The position numbers were made by a program, and so were the translations under genes. A stretch of 64,000 nucleotides of DNA. Source: Porticoccus sp. W117. GTDB lineage: Bacteria > Pseudomonadota > Gammaproteobacteria > Pseudomonadales > Porticoccaceae. The stretch is from positions 5,001-69,000 of the forward strand of contig NZ_JATAAF010000004.1 of assembly GCF_030341905.1 (NCBI RefSeq), read 5' to 3'. Shown here in pieces: positions 22,805 through 32,297 of this stretch. Under the pieces are notes generated by a model. That model did no database searches. It saw nothing but the letters and a program-made list of their open reading frames with translations, and was not told the DNA's origin. Numbering within the stretch: the stretch's first letter is position 1; each line of letters starts with the position of its first letter.

Positions 22805-24028
22805 GTGGCTAAAGAGAAGTTCGAACGGAACAAGCCCCACGTAAACGTGGGCACCATCGGTCACGTTGACCACGGTAAAACTACCCTGACTGCAGCCCTG
22901 ACTCGCGTTTGTGCTGAAGTATTCGGCGGTGAAATGAAAGACTTCGGTGAGATCGACAACGCACCGGAAGAGCGTGAGCGCGGTATTACCATCGCTACTT
23001 CTCACGTTGAGTACGATTCCAACGATCGTCACTACGCGCACGTTGACTGCCCAGGGCACGCCGACTACGTGAAAAACATGATCACCGGTGCCGCCCAGAT
23101 GGACGGCGCTATCCTGGTTTGTGGCGCCACCGACGGCCCCATGCCTCAAACTCGCGAGCACATCCTGCTGTCTCGCCAGGTAGGTGTACCTTACATCGTT
23201 GTATTCCTGAACAAAGCCGACCTGCTGGCTGAAGACTGTGGCGGCGTTGACTCTGAAGAATACGCCGAAATGCTGGAACTGGTTGAAATGGAACTGCGCG
23301 AGCTGCTGGACACTTACGAGTTCCCAGGCGACGACACTCCAATCATCGCTGGTTCTGCTCTGATGGCTCTGGAAGGCAAAGACGACAACGAGCTGGGCAC
23401 CACTGCCGTTAAGAAGCTGGTTGAAGCTCTGGACAGCTACATCCCTGAGCCCGAGCGCGCCATTGACCAACCGTTCCTGATGCCTGTGGAAGACGTATTC
23501 TCCATCTCTGGCCGTGGTACTGTTGTAACTGGTCGTGTTGAGCGCGGTATCGTTACCGTTGGTGACGAAATCGAAATCGTTGGTATCAAAGAAACCACCA
23601 AAACCACTTGTACTGGTGTTGAAATGTTCCGCAAACTGCTGGACGAAGGCCGTGCCGGTGAGAACGTTGGTGTTCTGTTGCGTGGTACCAAGCGTGACGA
23701 AGTTGAGCGTGGACAAGTTCTGGCCGTACCTGGCTCCGTAAACCCGCACACCAAGTTTGAAGCGGAAGTTTACGTACTGTCCAAAGACGAAGGCGGCCGT
23801 CACACTCCGTTTTTCAAAGGCTACCGCCCTCAGTTCTACTTCCGTACTACTGACGTGACTGGTAATGTTGAACTGCCTGCTGGCACCGAAATGGTAATGC
23901 CTGGCGACAACGTTCAAATGACCGTTACCCTGATCGCCCCGATCGCTATGGAAGACGGCCTGCGCTTCGCCATCCGTGAAGGTGGCCGTACCGTAGGTGC
24001 TGGTGTTGTTGCTAAGATTATTGAGTGA
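22805..24028 (+). CDS. tuf: Elongation factor Tu
   Basis: A 407-residue GTPase delivering aminoacyl-tRNA. G1 GHVDHGKTT, switch [14 protein letters not shown] and NKAD are present, and domains 2 and 3 are complete to the AKIIE end. It is about ten residues longer than the E. coli protein, the extra residues lying around the [13 protein letters not shown] segment. Start is GTG. A strong terminator follows, and the S10 operon that normally comes next is absent; a polysaccharide locus begins instead. No second tuf gene is visible in the window. Confidence 0.98.
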   Translation: MAKEKFERNKPHVNVGTIGHVDHGKTTLTAALTRVCAEVFGGEMKDFGEIDNAPEERERGITIATSHVEYDSNDRHYAHVDCPGHADYVKNMITGAAQMDGAILVCGATDGPMPQTREHILLSRQVGVPYIVVFLNKADLLAEDCGGVDSEEYAEMLELVEMELRELLDTYEFPGDDTPIIAGSALMALEGKDDNELGTTAVKKLVEALDSYIPEPERAIDQPFLMPVEDVFSISGRGTVVTGRVERGIVTVGDEIEIVGIKETTKTTCTGVEMFRKLLDEGRAGENVGVLLRGTKRDEVERGQVLAVPGSVNPHTKFEAEVYVLSKDEGGRHTPFFKGYRPQFYFRTTDVTGNVELPAGTEMVMPGDNVQMTVTLIAPIAMEDGLRFAIREGGRTVGAGVVAKIIE

Positions 24029-24065
24029 TCGATAGCTTAGTTAACAGCTGAAGCATTGCTTCGAT

Positions 24066-24100
24066 AAAAAACCCCGCATTGAGAGATGCGGGGTTTTTTT
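24066..24100 (+). terminator. Terminator of the str operon
   Basis: CCCCGCAT (24072-24079) and ATGCGGGG (24086-24093) form a strong hairpin flanked by an A-run on the left and seven or more T on the right. It can work in both directions and marks the border between the core genes and the polysaccharide locus. Confidence 0.92.
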
Positions 24101-24194
24101 ATATCCGGATGGTTTGTATTTGCTTCTGTGTGTGAGCAAAACAGAAGAAGAGTTATGTTAATGTAGAAACATCATAGCAGTGGAAAATAACAAG

Positions 24195-25265
24195 ATGAAA
24201 ATATTAGTTACGGGGGGAGCTGGTTTTATTGGTAGCGCTGTTGTTAGGCATATACTTTCAGATACTGATTATAGTGTTATCAATGTAGACAACCTAACCT
24301 ACGCGGGGAATCTTGATTCAATCCCTAAAGACTTTCACTCAGAGCGCTATGTGTTTGAGTGTGTGGATATTTGTAATGCAGAGCAGCTAAAAAGAGTTTT
24401 TTTTCAGCACATGCCGGATGTTGTTATGCACTTGGCTGCAGAGTCGCATGTAGACCGCTCTATTGATGGCCCGGCCGCATTTATTCAGACCAATCTGGTG
24501 GGTACGTTCTCTTTGCTGGAAGTGGCCAGAGAGCACTGGGCGAGGTTGCCGGAGGAAAAGCAGAAAAAATTTCGTTTTCATCATATATCTACTGACGAAG
24601 TGTATGGCGACCTTTCACTAAATGACGAGCTATTTACTGAACAGACTAAATATGATCCCAGCTCCCCTTATTCCGCTAGTAAGGCTGGCTCAGATCATTT
24701 GGTGAGGGCATGGGGAAGAACTTACAACTTGCCCATAGTGATAACCAACTGTTCAAATAATTATGGCCCATATCACTTCCCAGAAAAGCTAATCCCCCAC
24801 ATGATATTAAATGCTTTGTCTGGAAAGCCGTTGCCGGTTTATGGTGATGGGCAGCAGGTGAGGGACTGGTTGTACGTGGAAGATCACGCGAGAGCTTTAA
24901 CAAAAGTTGCCACAGAAGGACGTGTTAGCGAAACCTATAACATCGGCGGTCACAATGAGAAAAAAAATATTGAAGTAGTGGAAGCTATTTGCGCCCTTTT
25001 GGAAGAGTTGGCTCCTGAAAAGCCTGAAGGTGTTGATAGATACAGCGATTTGATTACCTATGTTACTGATCGGCCAGGACATGATGTGCGCTATGCAATT
25101 GATGCTTCAAAGATTGATCGAGAGTTGGGTTGGAGGCCTGAGGAGAACTTTGAATCAGGCATTCGAAAAACAGTTTTATGGTACTTGGAAAATCGTAACT
25201 GGTGGCAGCGAGTTCTGAACGGCAGCTACCGACTGGAGCGAATCGGTGTCGATAGTGAAAACTGA
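24195..25265 (+). CDS. rfbB: dTDP-glucose 4,6-dehydratase
   Basis: Makes dTDP-4-keto-6-deoxyglucose, second step of dTDP-L-rhamnose synthesis. An extended SDR enzyme of about 356 residues with the NAD motif [11 protein letters not shown], the [10 protein letters not shown]-type segment [24 protein letters not shown] with the catalytic Tyr-x-x-x-Lys, and [17 protein letters not shown]. The ATG at 24195 gives the standard N-terminus KILVTGG; a GTG five codons upstream (24180) is possible. First gene of an rfbBACD set. Base composition is visibly more AT-rich than in the ribosomal genes. Confidence 0.93.
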   Translation: MKILVTGGAGFIGSAVVRHILSDTDYSVINVDNLTYAGNLDSIPKDFHSERYVFECVDICNAEQLKRVFFQHMPDVVMHLAAESHVDRSIDGPAAFIQTNLVGTFSLLEVAREHWARLPEEKQKKFRFHHISTDEVYGDLSLNDELFTEQTKYDPSSPYSASKAGSDHLVRAWGRTYNLPIVITNCSNNYGPYHFPEKLIPHMILNALSGKPLPVYGDGQQVRDWLYVEDHARALTKVATEGRVSETYNIGGHNEKKNIEVVEAICALLEELAPEKPEGVDRYSDLITYVTDRPGHDVRYAIDASKIDRELGWRPEENFESGIRKTVLWYLENRNWWQRVLNGSYRLERIGVDSEN

Positions 25266-25305
25266 TGTTTTTTTTACGTATTTGTGACGACTGGATGTTT
25301 TTGAA

Positions 25306-26190
25306 ATGAGTATGAATAAGTATAAAGGAATTATTTTGGCTGGAGGGTCTGGAACCCGATTGCACCCGTTAACGCTGGGTGCCTCCAAGCAACTAATGCC
25401 AGTTTACGATAAGCCGATGATTTATTATCCCCTGTCAGTATTAATGCTGGCGGGGATCCGTGATGTGTTAATTATTACAACGCCTGATGATTTGGAAAGC
25501 TTTCGGAAGGTGCTTGGAGATGGCTCAAAATATGGTATTGAGCTCAGATATGAAATTCAGCCATCACCTGATGGCCTTGCCCAAGCATTTCTTATAGGAA
25601 GCAAATTTATAGGTGAGGATAATGTTGCTCTGGTTTTGGGGGACAACATATTTTTTGGTCAGCACTTCAGTGATAAATTGGTTGCGGCTGCTAATAGAGC
25701 CAGTGGGGCTACTATTTTTGGTTATCATGTGACAGACCCTGAGCGTTTTGGTGTGGTTGAATTTGATTCAAAAGGAATGGCTTTAAGTATTGAAGAAAAA
25801 CCAGCCCAGCCTAAATCAAATTACGCGGTAACAGGTTTGTATTTTTACGACAATGATGTGGTTGATATTGCTTGCTCAATTAAGCCGTCCCCTCGTGGCG
25901 AGCTTGAAATTACAGATGTAAATAACGCCTACTTACAGCGGGGAGATTTGAACGTCGCTGTACTGGGAAGGGGGTTTGCTTGGTTGGATACAGGAACTCA
26001 TGATTCATTGTTAGATGCTGGAAAATTTATTCAGACCGTGGAGCATCGACAAGGCTTCAAAATTGGTTGCCTAGAAGAAATTGCTTTTCGAAACCAGTGG
26101 ATCGATCAGTCGTCTTTGATGAAACAGGCAGAAGTTCTTGGGAAAACCGGTTATGGCGCTTATCTAAGGCGAGTGGCAGAAGGGTATTAA
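25306..26190 (+). CDS. rfbA: Glucose-1-phosphate thymidylyltransferase
   Basis: Joins glucose-1-phosphate and dTTP to dTDP-glucose. The 294-residue protein has the nucleotidyltransferase signature [16 protein letters not shown] followed by [18 protein letters not shown], the [10 protein letters not shown] segment and the [15 protein letters not shown] block typical of RmlA. It follows rfbB after 40 bases and is followed at once by rfbC. Confidence 0.96.
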   Translation: MSMNKYKGIILAGGSGTRLHPLTLGASKQLMPVYDKPMIYYPLSVLMLAGIRDVLIITTPDDLESFRKVLGDGSKYGIELRYEIQPSPDGLAQAFLIGSKFIGEDNVALVLGDNIFFGQHFSDKLVAAANRASGATIFGYHVTDPERFGVVEFDSKGMALSIEEKPAQPKSNYAVTGLYFYDNDVVDIACSIKPSPRGELEITDVNNAYLQRGDLNVAVLGRGFAWLDTGTHDSLLDAGKFIQTVEHRQGFKIGCLEEIAFRNQWIDQSSLMKQAEVLGKTGYGAYLRRVAEGY

Positions 26191-26191
26191 T

Positions 26192-26728
26192 GTGATTGTG
26201 ACGGCGACATCAGTCGACGGTGTACTGATTATCCAACCCAAAGTTTTTGGGGATGATCGTGGCTTCTTTTTAGAAACCTTTCAGGCGGAAAGGTATAAAA
26301 AAGCGTTGAATATTAATTTTGATTTTGTTCAGGATAACCACTCTCGTTCCGCGAAAGGAGTGTTGAGAGGGTTGCACTTTCAAAAAAAACGGCCACAAGG
26401 AAAACTGGTGCGTGTGGTTAAAGGTGAGGTGTTTGATGTGGCTGTGGATGTTCGGCCGGGCTCATCGACTTTTGGCCACTGGGCGGGTGTTACGTTAACT
26501 GAAGAAAATAAAAAGCAACTTTGGGTTCCACCAGGTATGGCTCATGGCTTTGTGGTGCTATCAGAAAGTGCTGATTTCGAATATAAGTGTACAGATTACT
26601 ATGACCCCAATGATGAATGCTGCCTGGCTTGGGATGATAAAAGCTTGGCAATTGATTGGCCTGTTGAACATCCGGTTCTTTCTGAAAAGGACAGTTTAGG
26701 GAAAACTCTTAAGGAGTTGTTTCCTTGA
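26192..26728 (+). CDS. rfbC: dTDP-4-dehydrorhamnose 3,5-epimerase
   Basis: A 178-residue cupin-fold epimerase acting on the rfbB product. The stretch DDRGFFLETFQAERY, the LRGLHFQ active-site segment with its histidine, and WVPPGMAHGFVVLSE are characteristic. Start is a GTG one base after the rfbA stop, and the stop overlaps the rfbD start. Confidence 0.95.
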   Translation: MIVTATSVDGVLIIQPKVFGDDRGFFLETFQAERYKKALNINFDFVQDNHSRSAKGVLRGLHFQKKRPQGKLVRVVKGEVFDVAVDVRPGSSTFGHWAGVTLTEENKKQLWVPPGMAHGFVVLSESADFEYKCTDYYDPNDECCLAWDDKSLAIDWPVEHPVLSEKDSLGKTLKELFP

Positions 26729-27594
26729 AAGTGTTAATAGTCGGTGCTGGCGGCCAACTTGGTCGCTGTTTGTGTGATGAGCTGACCAGACGACTCACGG
26801 TGTTCTCTTCCTATAGTTCCAAAGAACTGGACGTCACAGATTTAGAATCTGTGCAAAATGTTATTTCGCTAGAATGCCCTGCTGTTGTCATAAATGCGGC
26901 AGCTTACACTGCTGTTGATCAGGCGGAAGAACAAAAGGAGCAGGCCTTTTCGGTAAATGCAACTGGTGCTGAAAATCTTGCCCGTGCCTGCGAAGGTGTT
27001 GGGGCTGTTCTTGTGCATGTATCTACCGACTATGTTTTTCATGGTAAGTCGGAACGCCCTTACACAGAAGTGGATGCAGTCAATCCGATTAATGTGTACG
27101 GGAGCTCAAAATTATTGGGTGAGGAGCTGATCGCTCAGAGAATAGGGCGGTACATTATTGTTCGAACTTCATGGGTCTTTAGCGAATACGGAAGTAATTT
27201 TTTTAAGACTATGAGCCGACTGGCTCTAGAAAAAGAACAAGTCTCAGTGGTTGATGACCAATATGGTTGCCCTACTTATGCGGGTGACTTGGCTTCTGCA
27301 CTGTTAAAGTTTTCTGAACTTTCCGTAGATAAAAGTTTCGATGGCTGGGGTATATATCACTATTGTGGGAGTGAGCAAACCAGCTGGTATGAGTTTGCTA
27401 AATGTATATTTCAGTTGCATGCCACACAGTCTTCCAAAAGTGTTGCAAAGTTGTCGCCACTAGCTAGTAAAAATTACCCGACGCCTGCTAAGCGCCCGCA
27501 ATATTCTGTGATGAGTACTCAAAAAGCAACTGAGTTGGGTATAAAGGCGGCCGACTGGAAGACCGCCATCAAAAAACTGATAAGTGCTAGTTAA
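26725..27594 (+). CDS. rfbD: dTDP-4-dehydrorhamnose reductase
   Basis: The last step to dTDP-L-rhamnose. The 289-residue SDR enzyme has GAGGQLGRCLCDEL, VSTDYVFHG, YGSSKLLGEE with the Tyr-x-x-x-Lys pair, and VDDQYGCPTYAGDLA. The start is TTG at 26725, overlapping the rfbC stop as TTGA behind an AAGGAG ribosome-binding site. The 3' end overlaps the convergent outer-membrane protein gene by 8 bases, leaving no room for a terminator between them. Confidence 0.95.
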   Translation: MKVLIVGAGGQLGRCLCDELTRRLTVFSSYSSKELDVTDLESVQNVISLECPAVVINAAAYTAVDQAEEQKEQAFSVNATGAENLARACEGVGAVLVHVSTDYVFHGKSERPYTEVDAVNPINVYGSSKLLGEELIAQRIGRYIIVRTSWVFSEYGSNFFKTMSRLALEKEQVSVVDDQYGCPTYAGDLASALLKFSELSVDKSFDGWGIYHYCGSEQTSWYEFAKCIFQLHATQSSKSVAKLSPLASKNYPTPAKRPQYSVMSTQKATELGIKAADWKTAIKKLISAS

Positions 27595-28891
27595 TTCGGT
27601 ATGTAATCCCCAGTACAGCTCGTTTTTCATCAAAGCTGTCTTGAGTAGTTGATCCTGTACGCTCGTTTTGGCTGATTAGAAATGAGATATCCAAATTTCT
27701 GTTTAGCTCTTTGTTGTAATGCAGTGACACGATGTCTGCGTCAAAACTGGATAGTGTGCTTCCAGGTTCATACGTTGCTTCTTGGCGAGATAAGCTAATG
27801 CCTATTTCAGAAGAGCGGCTAAGCTGGTAGGAACCGCCTAATGTAATAAAGAGCTCATCATTGTCTTCTTGTGTTTGAACGTTGTATTCCTCTTCCGATG
27901 CACTGATTGTGAAGGATACATTGCACAATTTGCATAGACTTGAGGTGCTGTACGATAGGGTGTGTGCAGTGCGGTTGTACTGGTCTACGATGGCCGTAAA
28001 GCCATTGCCCAGTGCGACTTGGTCCAGGCCATCCTGAAGGATTGAATTTTGGTTGCCACGAGATGGGTCAGTTAGGTATGACTCGCTTAAAAACGTGACC
28101 TGATGAACCCCATTATCGAAAGCAGCCGACAGTTCCCACTGAATAGCGTTATCTTTTGGCCCAATAGAAGGATCGACAGAGTTATAACCAATGGCGATAG
28201 AATAATCCAGTTGCCTTAAGTCTGTTGAATAGCGAAGTAAGGCACTTTGGTAGTCGTATTCAACAGAGATGTCGTCATATTCAACTTCCAGTTGCTGTAT
28301 TACTGCGCTAATAGTGTCAACACGACTTATGTTCCTTGAATACAGTAATTCAACGCCTGTACTAGTACTGTCAAATGAATCTTGTGTCGATTGGTTTTGA
28401 TCAAAATTAACAGCACTGTATATGCCGGCGATAGAGAGCTGGTCCGCTTGGTTTTGTATGATATTGAAGCGTGGAAGGATCGAGGTAACATCGCGGGTTT
28501 GTTGGTTGTCAGCACTTGGTGTTTCGCTGGCATTTCCCAACACTTGCCGCTTAGAGTTGTTGATGGCGACATTGAAGCGCCCGTTTTCAGCACCCAATAA
28601 TATATTTGCGGTGCCATCTAGTTCAATGCGATTATCTTGAGAGTCTTTATTAAAAAGTAGCTGACTTATACGGTAGTCAATATCGCTGCTCAGCCAGGTG
28701 TTTTTATATTTTCCGGTTGCTCTCGCAGTTAGGCGGTCTTGCCGCTCAGAGAGCTTATTGGAAAAGCTAAAATTTGCATTATTTGTGTAAGCCGTTTCGA
28801 GCCCCAGTTCAATGTCAAGCCGATTTGCAGAAGCATTGGTTGCTAACAGTATGCTTGGGAGCAATATTAGAGTTATTTGATTTTTCTTCAC
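27587..28891 (-). CDS. Outer-membrane beta-barrel protein of the polysaccharide locus
   Basis: A 434-residue protein with a signal peptide (KKNQITLILLPSILLATNASA) and a long series of alternating polar/hydrophobic strands ending in TYRIN. It lacks catalytic motifs. Together with the upstream OPX, chain-length and BY-kinase-like genes it matches the barrel component seen in exosortase-associated exopolysaccharide loci (TIGR03016-like); that family name is from context and overall character. Two cysteines close together (SLCKLCN, near residue 315) are unusual for a barrel and may form a surface disulfide. Start is GTG. Last gene of a four-gene minus-strand operon. Confidence 0.72.
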   Translation of the reverse strand: MKKNQITLILLPSILLATNASANRLDIELGLETAYTNNANFSFSNKLSERQDRLTARATGKYKNTWLSSDIDYRISQLLFNKDSQDNRIELDGTANILLGAENGRFNVAINNSKRQVLGNASETPSADNQQTRDVTSILPRFNIIQNQADQLSIAGIYSAVNFDQNQSTQDSFDSTSTGVELLYSRNISRVDTISAVIQQLEVEYDDISVEYDYQSALLRYSTDLRQLDYSIAIGYNSVDPSIGPKDNAIQWELSAAFDNGVHQVTFLSESYLTDPSRGNQNSILQDGLDQVALGNGFTAIVDQYNRTAHTLSYSTSSLCKLCNVSFTISASEEEYNVQTQEDNDELFITLGGSYQLSRSSEIGISLSRQEATYEPGSTLSSFDADIVSLHYNKELNRNLDISFLISQNERTGSTTQDSFDEKRAVLGITYRIN

Positions 28892-28942
28892 GATGAGCTC
28901 TCTTTATTGTCATGTCTCTTGGGGGGCTCTCTTTGGTAATAA

Positions 28943-29737
28943 TCAGCTGTTAAAAACCACCCCGGCCACTTTTTCCTCTCCAATGATTTGTATTGCTTCC
29001 TGAAGATCTTTTTGCGTAATTTTCTTGGCAGGCACAACTAAAATGACCATGTCGACCTTCTCTGCCAGTATAGCTGTCTCTGGGTAATGTCTTACTGGAG
29101 GAGTATTCATAATAACAAAGGCATTGGGCATAGAGCACTTTATGCTACTGATGATTACTTCCATTTTAGGGTGGTTGTAATGCTCTGCGGCACTTTCTGT
29201 GGTGTTTCCTGTGGGTATCAGTTTTAGACGGTTTATGCCGGAAGGATAGGTAATATCTGATAAGGATACACTGGAGCTAGTTAGATAGTCTGTAAGGCCA
29301 AATTGCATATCACGAATCGATAGTGTGTCGGTATCCCCTGCATTTGGATTGCAGTCTATAAAAAGTGCAGTTTTACTCTCATCTAGGGCAAAACATGTAG
29401 CAATATTGAAAGAAATCATTGTGTTATGATCCGTAGCTTGTCCTACCGACGTCACAGCAATTACAGCTCCAGAGCCTTGAGACTTTTTCACAATTTTGGT
29501 GCGAATGCCACGATATGCGGACAAAATGTCACTTTGTTTCATGCTTGGATAAATAATCTCTTTTTGCTGACATGTGTCAGGCAGCCAAAGTTTTTTTTGT
29601 TCTTCTTCGTTGAGTGTAAACGTTAAGCTTCGCTCAACATATTGATTGATTTGGTTGATTTTGGAGCGTGTATCTGAGTCGGCTAAGCGAATAACCGATG
29701 GCTTCGCACTAGTGATTCTGCTTGATGAGTCAGCCAT
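28943..29737 (-). CDS. BY-kinase-like protein with a degenerate ATP site
   Basis: A cytoplasmic protein of about 264 residues related to the CpsD/CapB/Wzc-C-terminal family of bacterial tyrosine kinases, which partner the chain-length protein encoded just upstream. The fold is recognisable (SAYRGIRTKIV, AVTS, ALFIDCNPN, FVIMNTPPV, VDMVILVVPA). The Walker A segment reads VGQATDHNT instead of PGEGKST, so the lysine is lost. The aspartate of Walker B (IDTPP in the family) is Asn. No tyrosine-rich tail is present. A regulatory role without kinase activity is likely. An alternative TTG start at 29746 would overlap the upstream stop. Confidence 0.78.
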   Translation of the reverse strand: MADSSSRITSAKPSVIRLADSDTRSKINQINQYVERSLTFTLNEEEQKKLWLPDTCQQKEIIYPSMKQSDILSAYRGIRTKIVKKSQGSGAVIAVTSVGQATDHNTMISFNIATCFALDESKTALFIDCNPNAGDTDTLSIRDMQFGLTDYLTSSSVSLSDITYPSGINRLKLIPTGNTTESAAEHYNHPKMEVIISSIKCSMPNAFVIMNTPPVRHYPETAILAEKVDMVILVVPAKKITQKDLQEAIQIIGEEKVAGVVFNS

Positions 29738-29742
29738 GAGAT

Positions 29743-31257
29743 TCAATCCATGATAAGAAGAAATGAACTATAACCGTAAGCTAGTATCGCAACGGCCGCA
29801 ATGATGATGACAGGTGTATTGGCCTGAAACCAGCTCGTTTCGGTTCCCTGTGCTTGATAAGCAGGGATACTGCCAAGCAGCTCAATACCTTCTGGCAGTT
29901 GAGTGCTAAGTGTCTCGCCATTTCTGATTCTTGGATCCAGGTAAACATAAACAAGCATTAGCCCTATTGGAGCGAATATTGCCAGTAGAGGGCCAATAAA
30001 AATAAAATGACGAGCTTGTAGCCCGGATGGTCGCAGAGGTAGTACAGGACTCTCGCGCAGCCGGTAAGTCATCCCTTTGCCTTCGCGACTTATTGAAGCA
30101 GATAAATCGGCGTTTTGCCGTCTTTCGAGCATTTCCTCATAAATTTGCTTGGTAGTGTCATAATCACGCGTCAGTTCAGCGAGTTCAGCTTGGTTGGAGG
30201 CGATTCTTTCTGCCCGCCGTTGCTCGTTAGTCAATAGGGTTTTCAGCGATCGCTGTCGCTGCTGCATGCCCTGGAGATTCACTTCGGCTTCGGCCTGTTG
30301 CCGTCTGAGAACTTCAAATAAGGCCACTTCTTCGCTGGCATTACCACTATTAAAGCTGCCTGGAACTGTTTTTTGCAGTTGAGTGATTTGTTCATCTAGT
30401 GTGGCCAGTTGGCTGCGGAGCAAGATGATGTCTGGATGTTTTTCGGTACCAATCAGCAAGAGCTCGTCCAGGTCTCGCTGCATTTCAGTTCGTTGCTCAG
30501 CCAGAGCAGCAAGCTTTACTTTTGCTTTTTGATATTCTCTTTCTTTGTTCAGCTTTCCCTTAATAGTGCGAACTTTAGTTTTGGTCTCATCAATATCAAT
30601 AACAAGTGTATCCAGGTCAGCACGCAATTCATTGATGCTGTCGCTGACGCCAGATTCTGTGCCATCCATGTTTTGTTTTTTAAAATTGGATAGCTTTTTT
30701 TCTGCCGCTTCTAGCTCTGCTTTATACTTTTGGGCTTCGCTATTAATGAAATTATAGGCATCAAGACTTTCGTTTTGCTTTTGTTGAGAAGCACTGTTAA
30801 TGAAGGAGTCAATCAATGTATTCAGTGAAGAATAAGACCGTTGGGGGTCTTGGCTCTTTAAGCTAATTCTTAAGAGGTTATTGTTAAGTGGCTCAGTTTC
30901 AAAGGAGGCAGACAGCCCATTGATAGCTTCGTCAATGTCGTACTGAGAACTTTTTTCATCGATAATGCCGAGCTCCTTGGCTGCTCCAGTCAATATAAGG
31001 CGAGAACGTATAATGTCTTCTGCAATATTTACAGGAGCGATTTCTTGTATTGCTGCCCGGCCGCGCAACAAGTCGGTTGTTACGCTTTTCCGGTCAGCTT
31101 GGATTAACGCAGTAGTTTTATAGGTATTGGGCCATTTAGCGGCTAGCAGTAGGCACACACTCATAACGACAACAGACAGTGCCAAGCACAGCTTAATGTT
31201 AGCTTTTAGCTCCTCCAAAGTAGAGAGTACGATTTGCCGAATAAAGTCTAAGTTCAT
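29743..31257 (-). CDS. Polysaccharide chain-length determinant (PCP, Wzz/GNVR type)
   Basis: A 504-residue inner-membrane protein controlling polymer length. An N-terminal transmembrane segment (residues 22-39) precedes the Wzz domain, a long coiled-coil periplasmic part follows (about 170-360, rich in Glu, Lys, Gln), then the GNVR-type region and a second membrane segment near 415-435. A further hydrophobic C-terminal segment (about 480-500) is present. Layout and neighbours resemble the exosortase-associated family TIGR03007. It has no fused kinase domain; the separate kinase-like gene follows directly. Confidence 0.85.
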   Translation of the reverse strand: MNLDFIRQIVLSTLEELKANIKLCLALSVVVMSVCLLLAAKWPNTYKTTALIQADRKSVTTDLLRGRAAIQEIAPVNIAEDIIRSRLILTGAAKELGIIDEKSSQYDIDEAINGLSASFETEPLNNNLLRISLKSQDPQRSYSSLNTLIDSFINSASQQKQNESLDAYNFINSEAQKYKAELEAAEKKLSNFKKQNMDGTESGVSDSINELRADLDTLVIDIDETKTKVRTIKGKLNKEREYQKAKVKLAALAEQRTEMQRDLDELLLIGTEKHPDIILLRSQLATLDEQITQLQKTVPGSFNSGNASEEVALFEVLRRQQAEAEVNLQGMQQRQRSLKTLLTNEQRRAERIASNQAELAELTRDYDTTKQIYEEMLERRQNADLSASISREGKGMTYRLRESPVLPLRPSGLQARHFIFIGPLLAIFAPIGLMLVYVYLDPRIRNGETLSTQLPEGIELLGSIPAYQAQGTETSWFQANTPVIIIAAVAILAYGYSSFLLIMD

Positions 31258-31272
31258 GGTGCTGTGCCTACT

Positions 31273-31917
31273 TTAAAAGCGTCGCTCTGGTACTGTTATT
31301 TGGTCTGAGGGTTGTAGAGGGTAGTTCGCTTCAAGCTTGCCTCTGTTTAGCAAGTCGTCAAGGTTTATGTCGTAAACCTCGACCCCGCTTCCAGTGCGGC
31401 GATAAAGTTTTGCTCTGCTGAGTGCCGCATAGTCGTTAGGGCCTTCGGCCAGTAATACCAGATCGAGTACAGTCATGCCGTCTCTAAAGGCGATAGATTG
31501 CGGTGAGTTGACTGCACCTGTAATACGAACACGCCGTTGAAAATCAGTGCTGCCAGGGTTACTGACAATAACCGTTACCTTGGGTGTTTTAAGGTATGTA
31601 GCCAATATTTCAGTGATGTTGCTGGCAAGTTGTTCGGCCGTTAAGCCGGCGGCAATAACATCTCCAGCCAATGGTGTAGATATCATGCCGTCGGGCCTAA
31701 CAGGTACCGTTCCAGACAGCTCTTCATTGCGCCACACATTAATCTCTAACTGATCCCCTACGCCAATCTTGTACACTTCTGTAATGGTAGGTGCTTTGCG
31801 AATTTGTTTTTGTACTGGAGTCGATGTTGAACAAGACGCCAGAATTAGACATAAAGGTACAAATGCTAGCCTGCTAATGAGGTGCAACAATGATGAATTA
31901 GGGAGTAGCTGCCGCAT
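31273..31917 (-). CDS. Polysaccharide export lipoprotein (OPX, Wza-like)
   Basis: A 214-residue periplasm-facing lipoprotein: signal sequence ending in the lipobox LASC with Cys29, then the Poly_export domain (YKIGVGDQLEINVWRNEELSGTVPVRPDGMISTPLAGDV) and a SLBB-type domain (RVRITGAVNSPQSI). It lacks the C-terminal amphipathic helix of full-length Wza, in line with the short OPX class that works with a separate outer-membrane barrel; such a barrel is encoded two genes downstream. First gene of the minus-strand operon. Confidence 0.88.
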   Translation of the reverse strand: MRQLLPNSSLLHLISRLAFVPLCLILASCSTSTPVQKQIRKAPTITEVYKIGVGDQLEINVWRNEELSGTVPVRPDGMISTPLAGDVIAAGLTAEQLASNITEILATYLKTPKVTVIVSNPGSTDFQRRVRITGAVNSPQSIAFRDGMTVLDLVLLAEGPNDYAALSRAKLYRRTGSGVEVYDINLDDLLNRGKLEANYPLQPSDQITVPERRF

Positions 31918-32297
31918 GGTTTATAACCTTTTTCTATACACTTGGCGGGGTTTGCCAGTTTTTTGGTCTCTTGATTGGTAAAGTTAGTGTGACCCAGTAG
32001 ACAATTTTAGCCCACTACAGAGGGTGTATATAGGCTGGATTGATCCTGACGTATCCTGTTTTTGGGTGACGCGAACTGTTAGAACCTAATGTCTGGATGC
32101 TTGGATTTTTTATAAGGTTTTGATTTTAATGGAGTTATTGGTTTTTTTTCGTCGTAAGTGGGCTGCTTTCTGTAGTAGTGGTCGTTGAAGTAGTTCGCCT
32201 GCAAACATTATGTGTAGGATAGACGGCTGCTTTTGGTGATGCTTGGTGTGGGCTCTGGTGAAGTCTATAGGGAAATATGACGGGTGATTGGTATTAG
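31918..32297. other. Divergent intergenic region
   Basis: The 380 bases between the minus-strand export operon and the plus-strand biosynthesis array must hold promoters for both. The sequence is T-rich with several runs of T on the plus strand. I could not assign convincing -35/-10 pairs, a sigma54 site or a JUMPstart/ops element, and saw no long inverted repeat. Confidence 0.5.

Noticed and set aside
20581-23917. Minus-strand frames opposite fusA and tuf
   Set aside because: Same shadow effect; no ribosome-binding sites or recognisable domains.
31940-31970. Sigma54 promoter (GG/GC pair in the TTGGCGGGGTTTGCC stretch)
   Set aside because: Spacing between the GG and GC is 8 rather than 10 bases.
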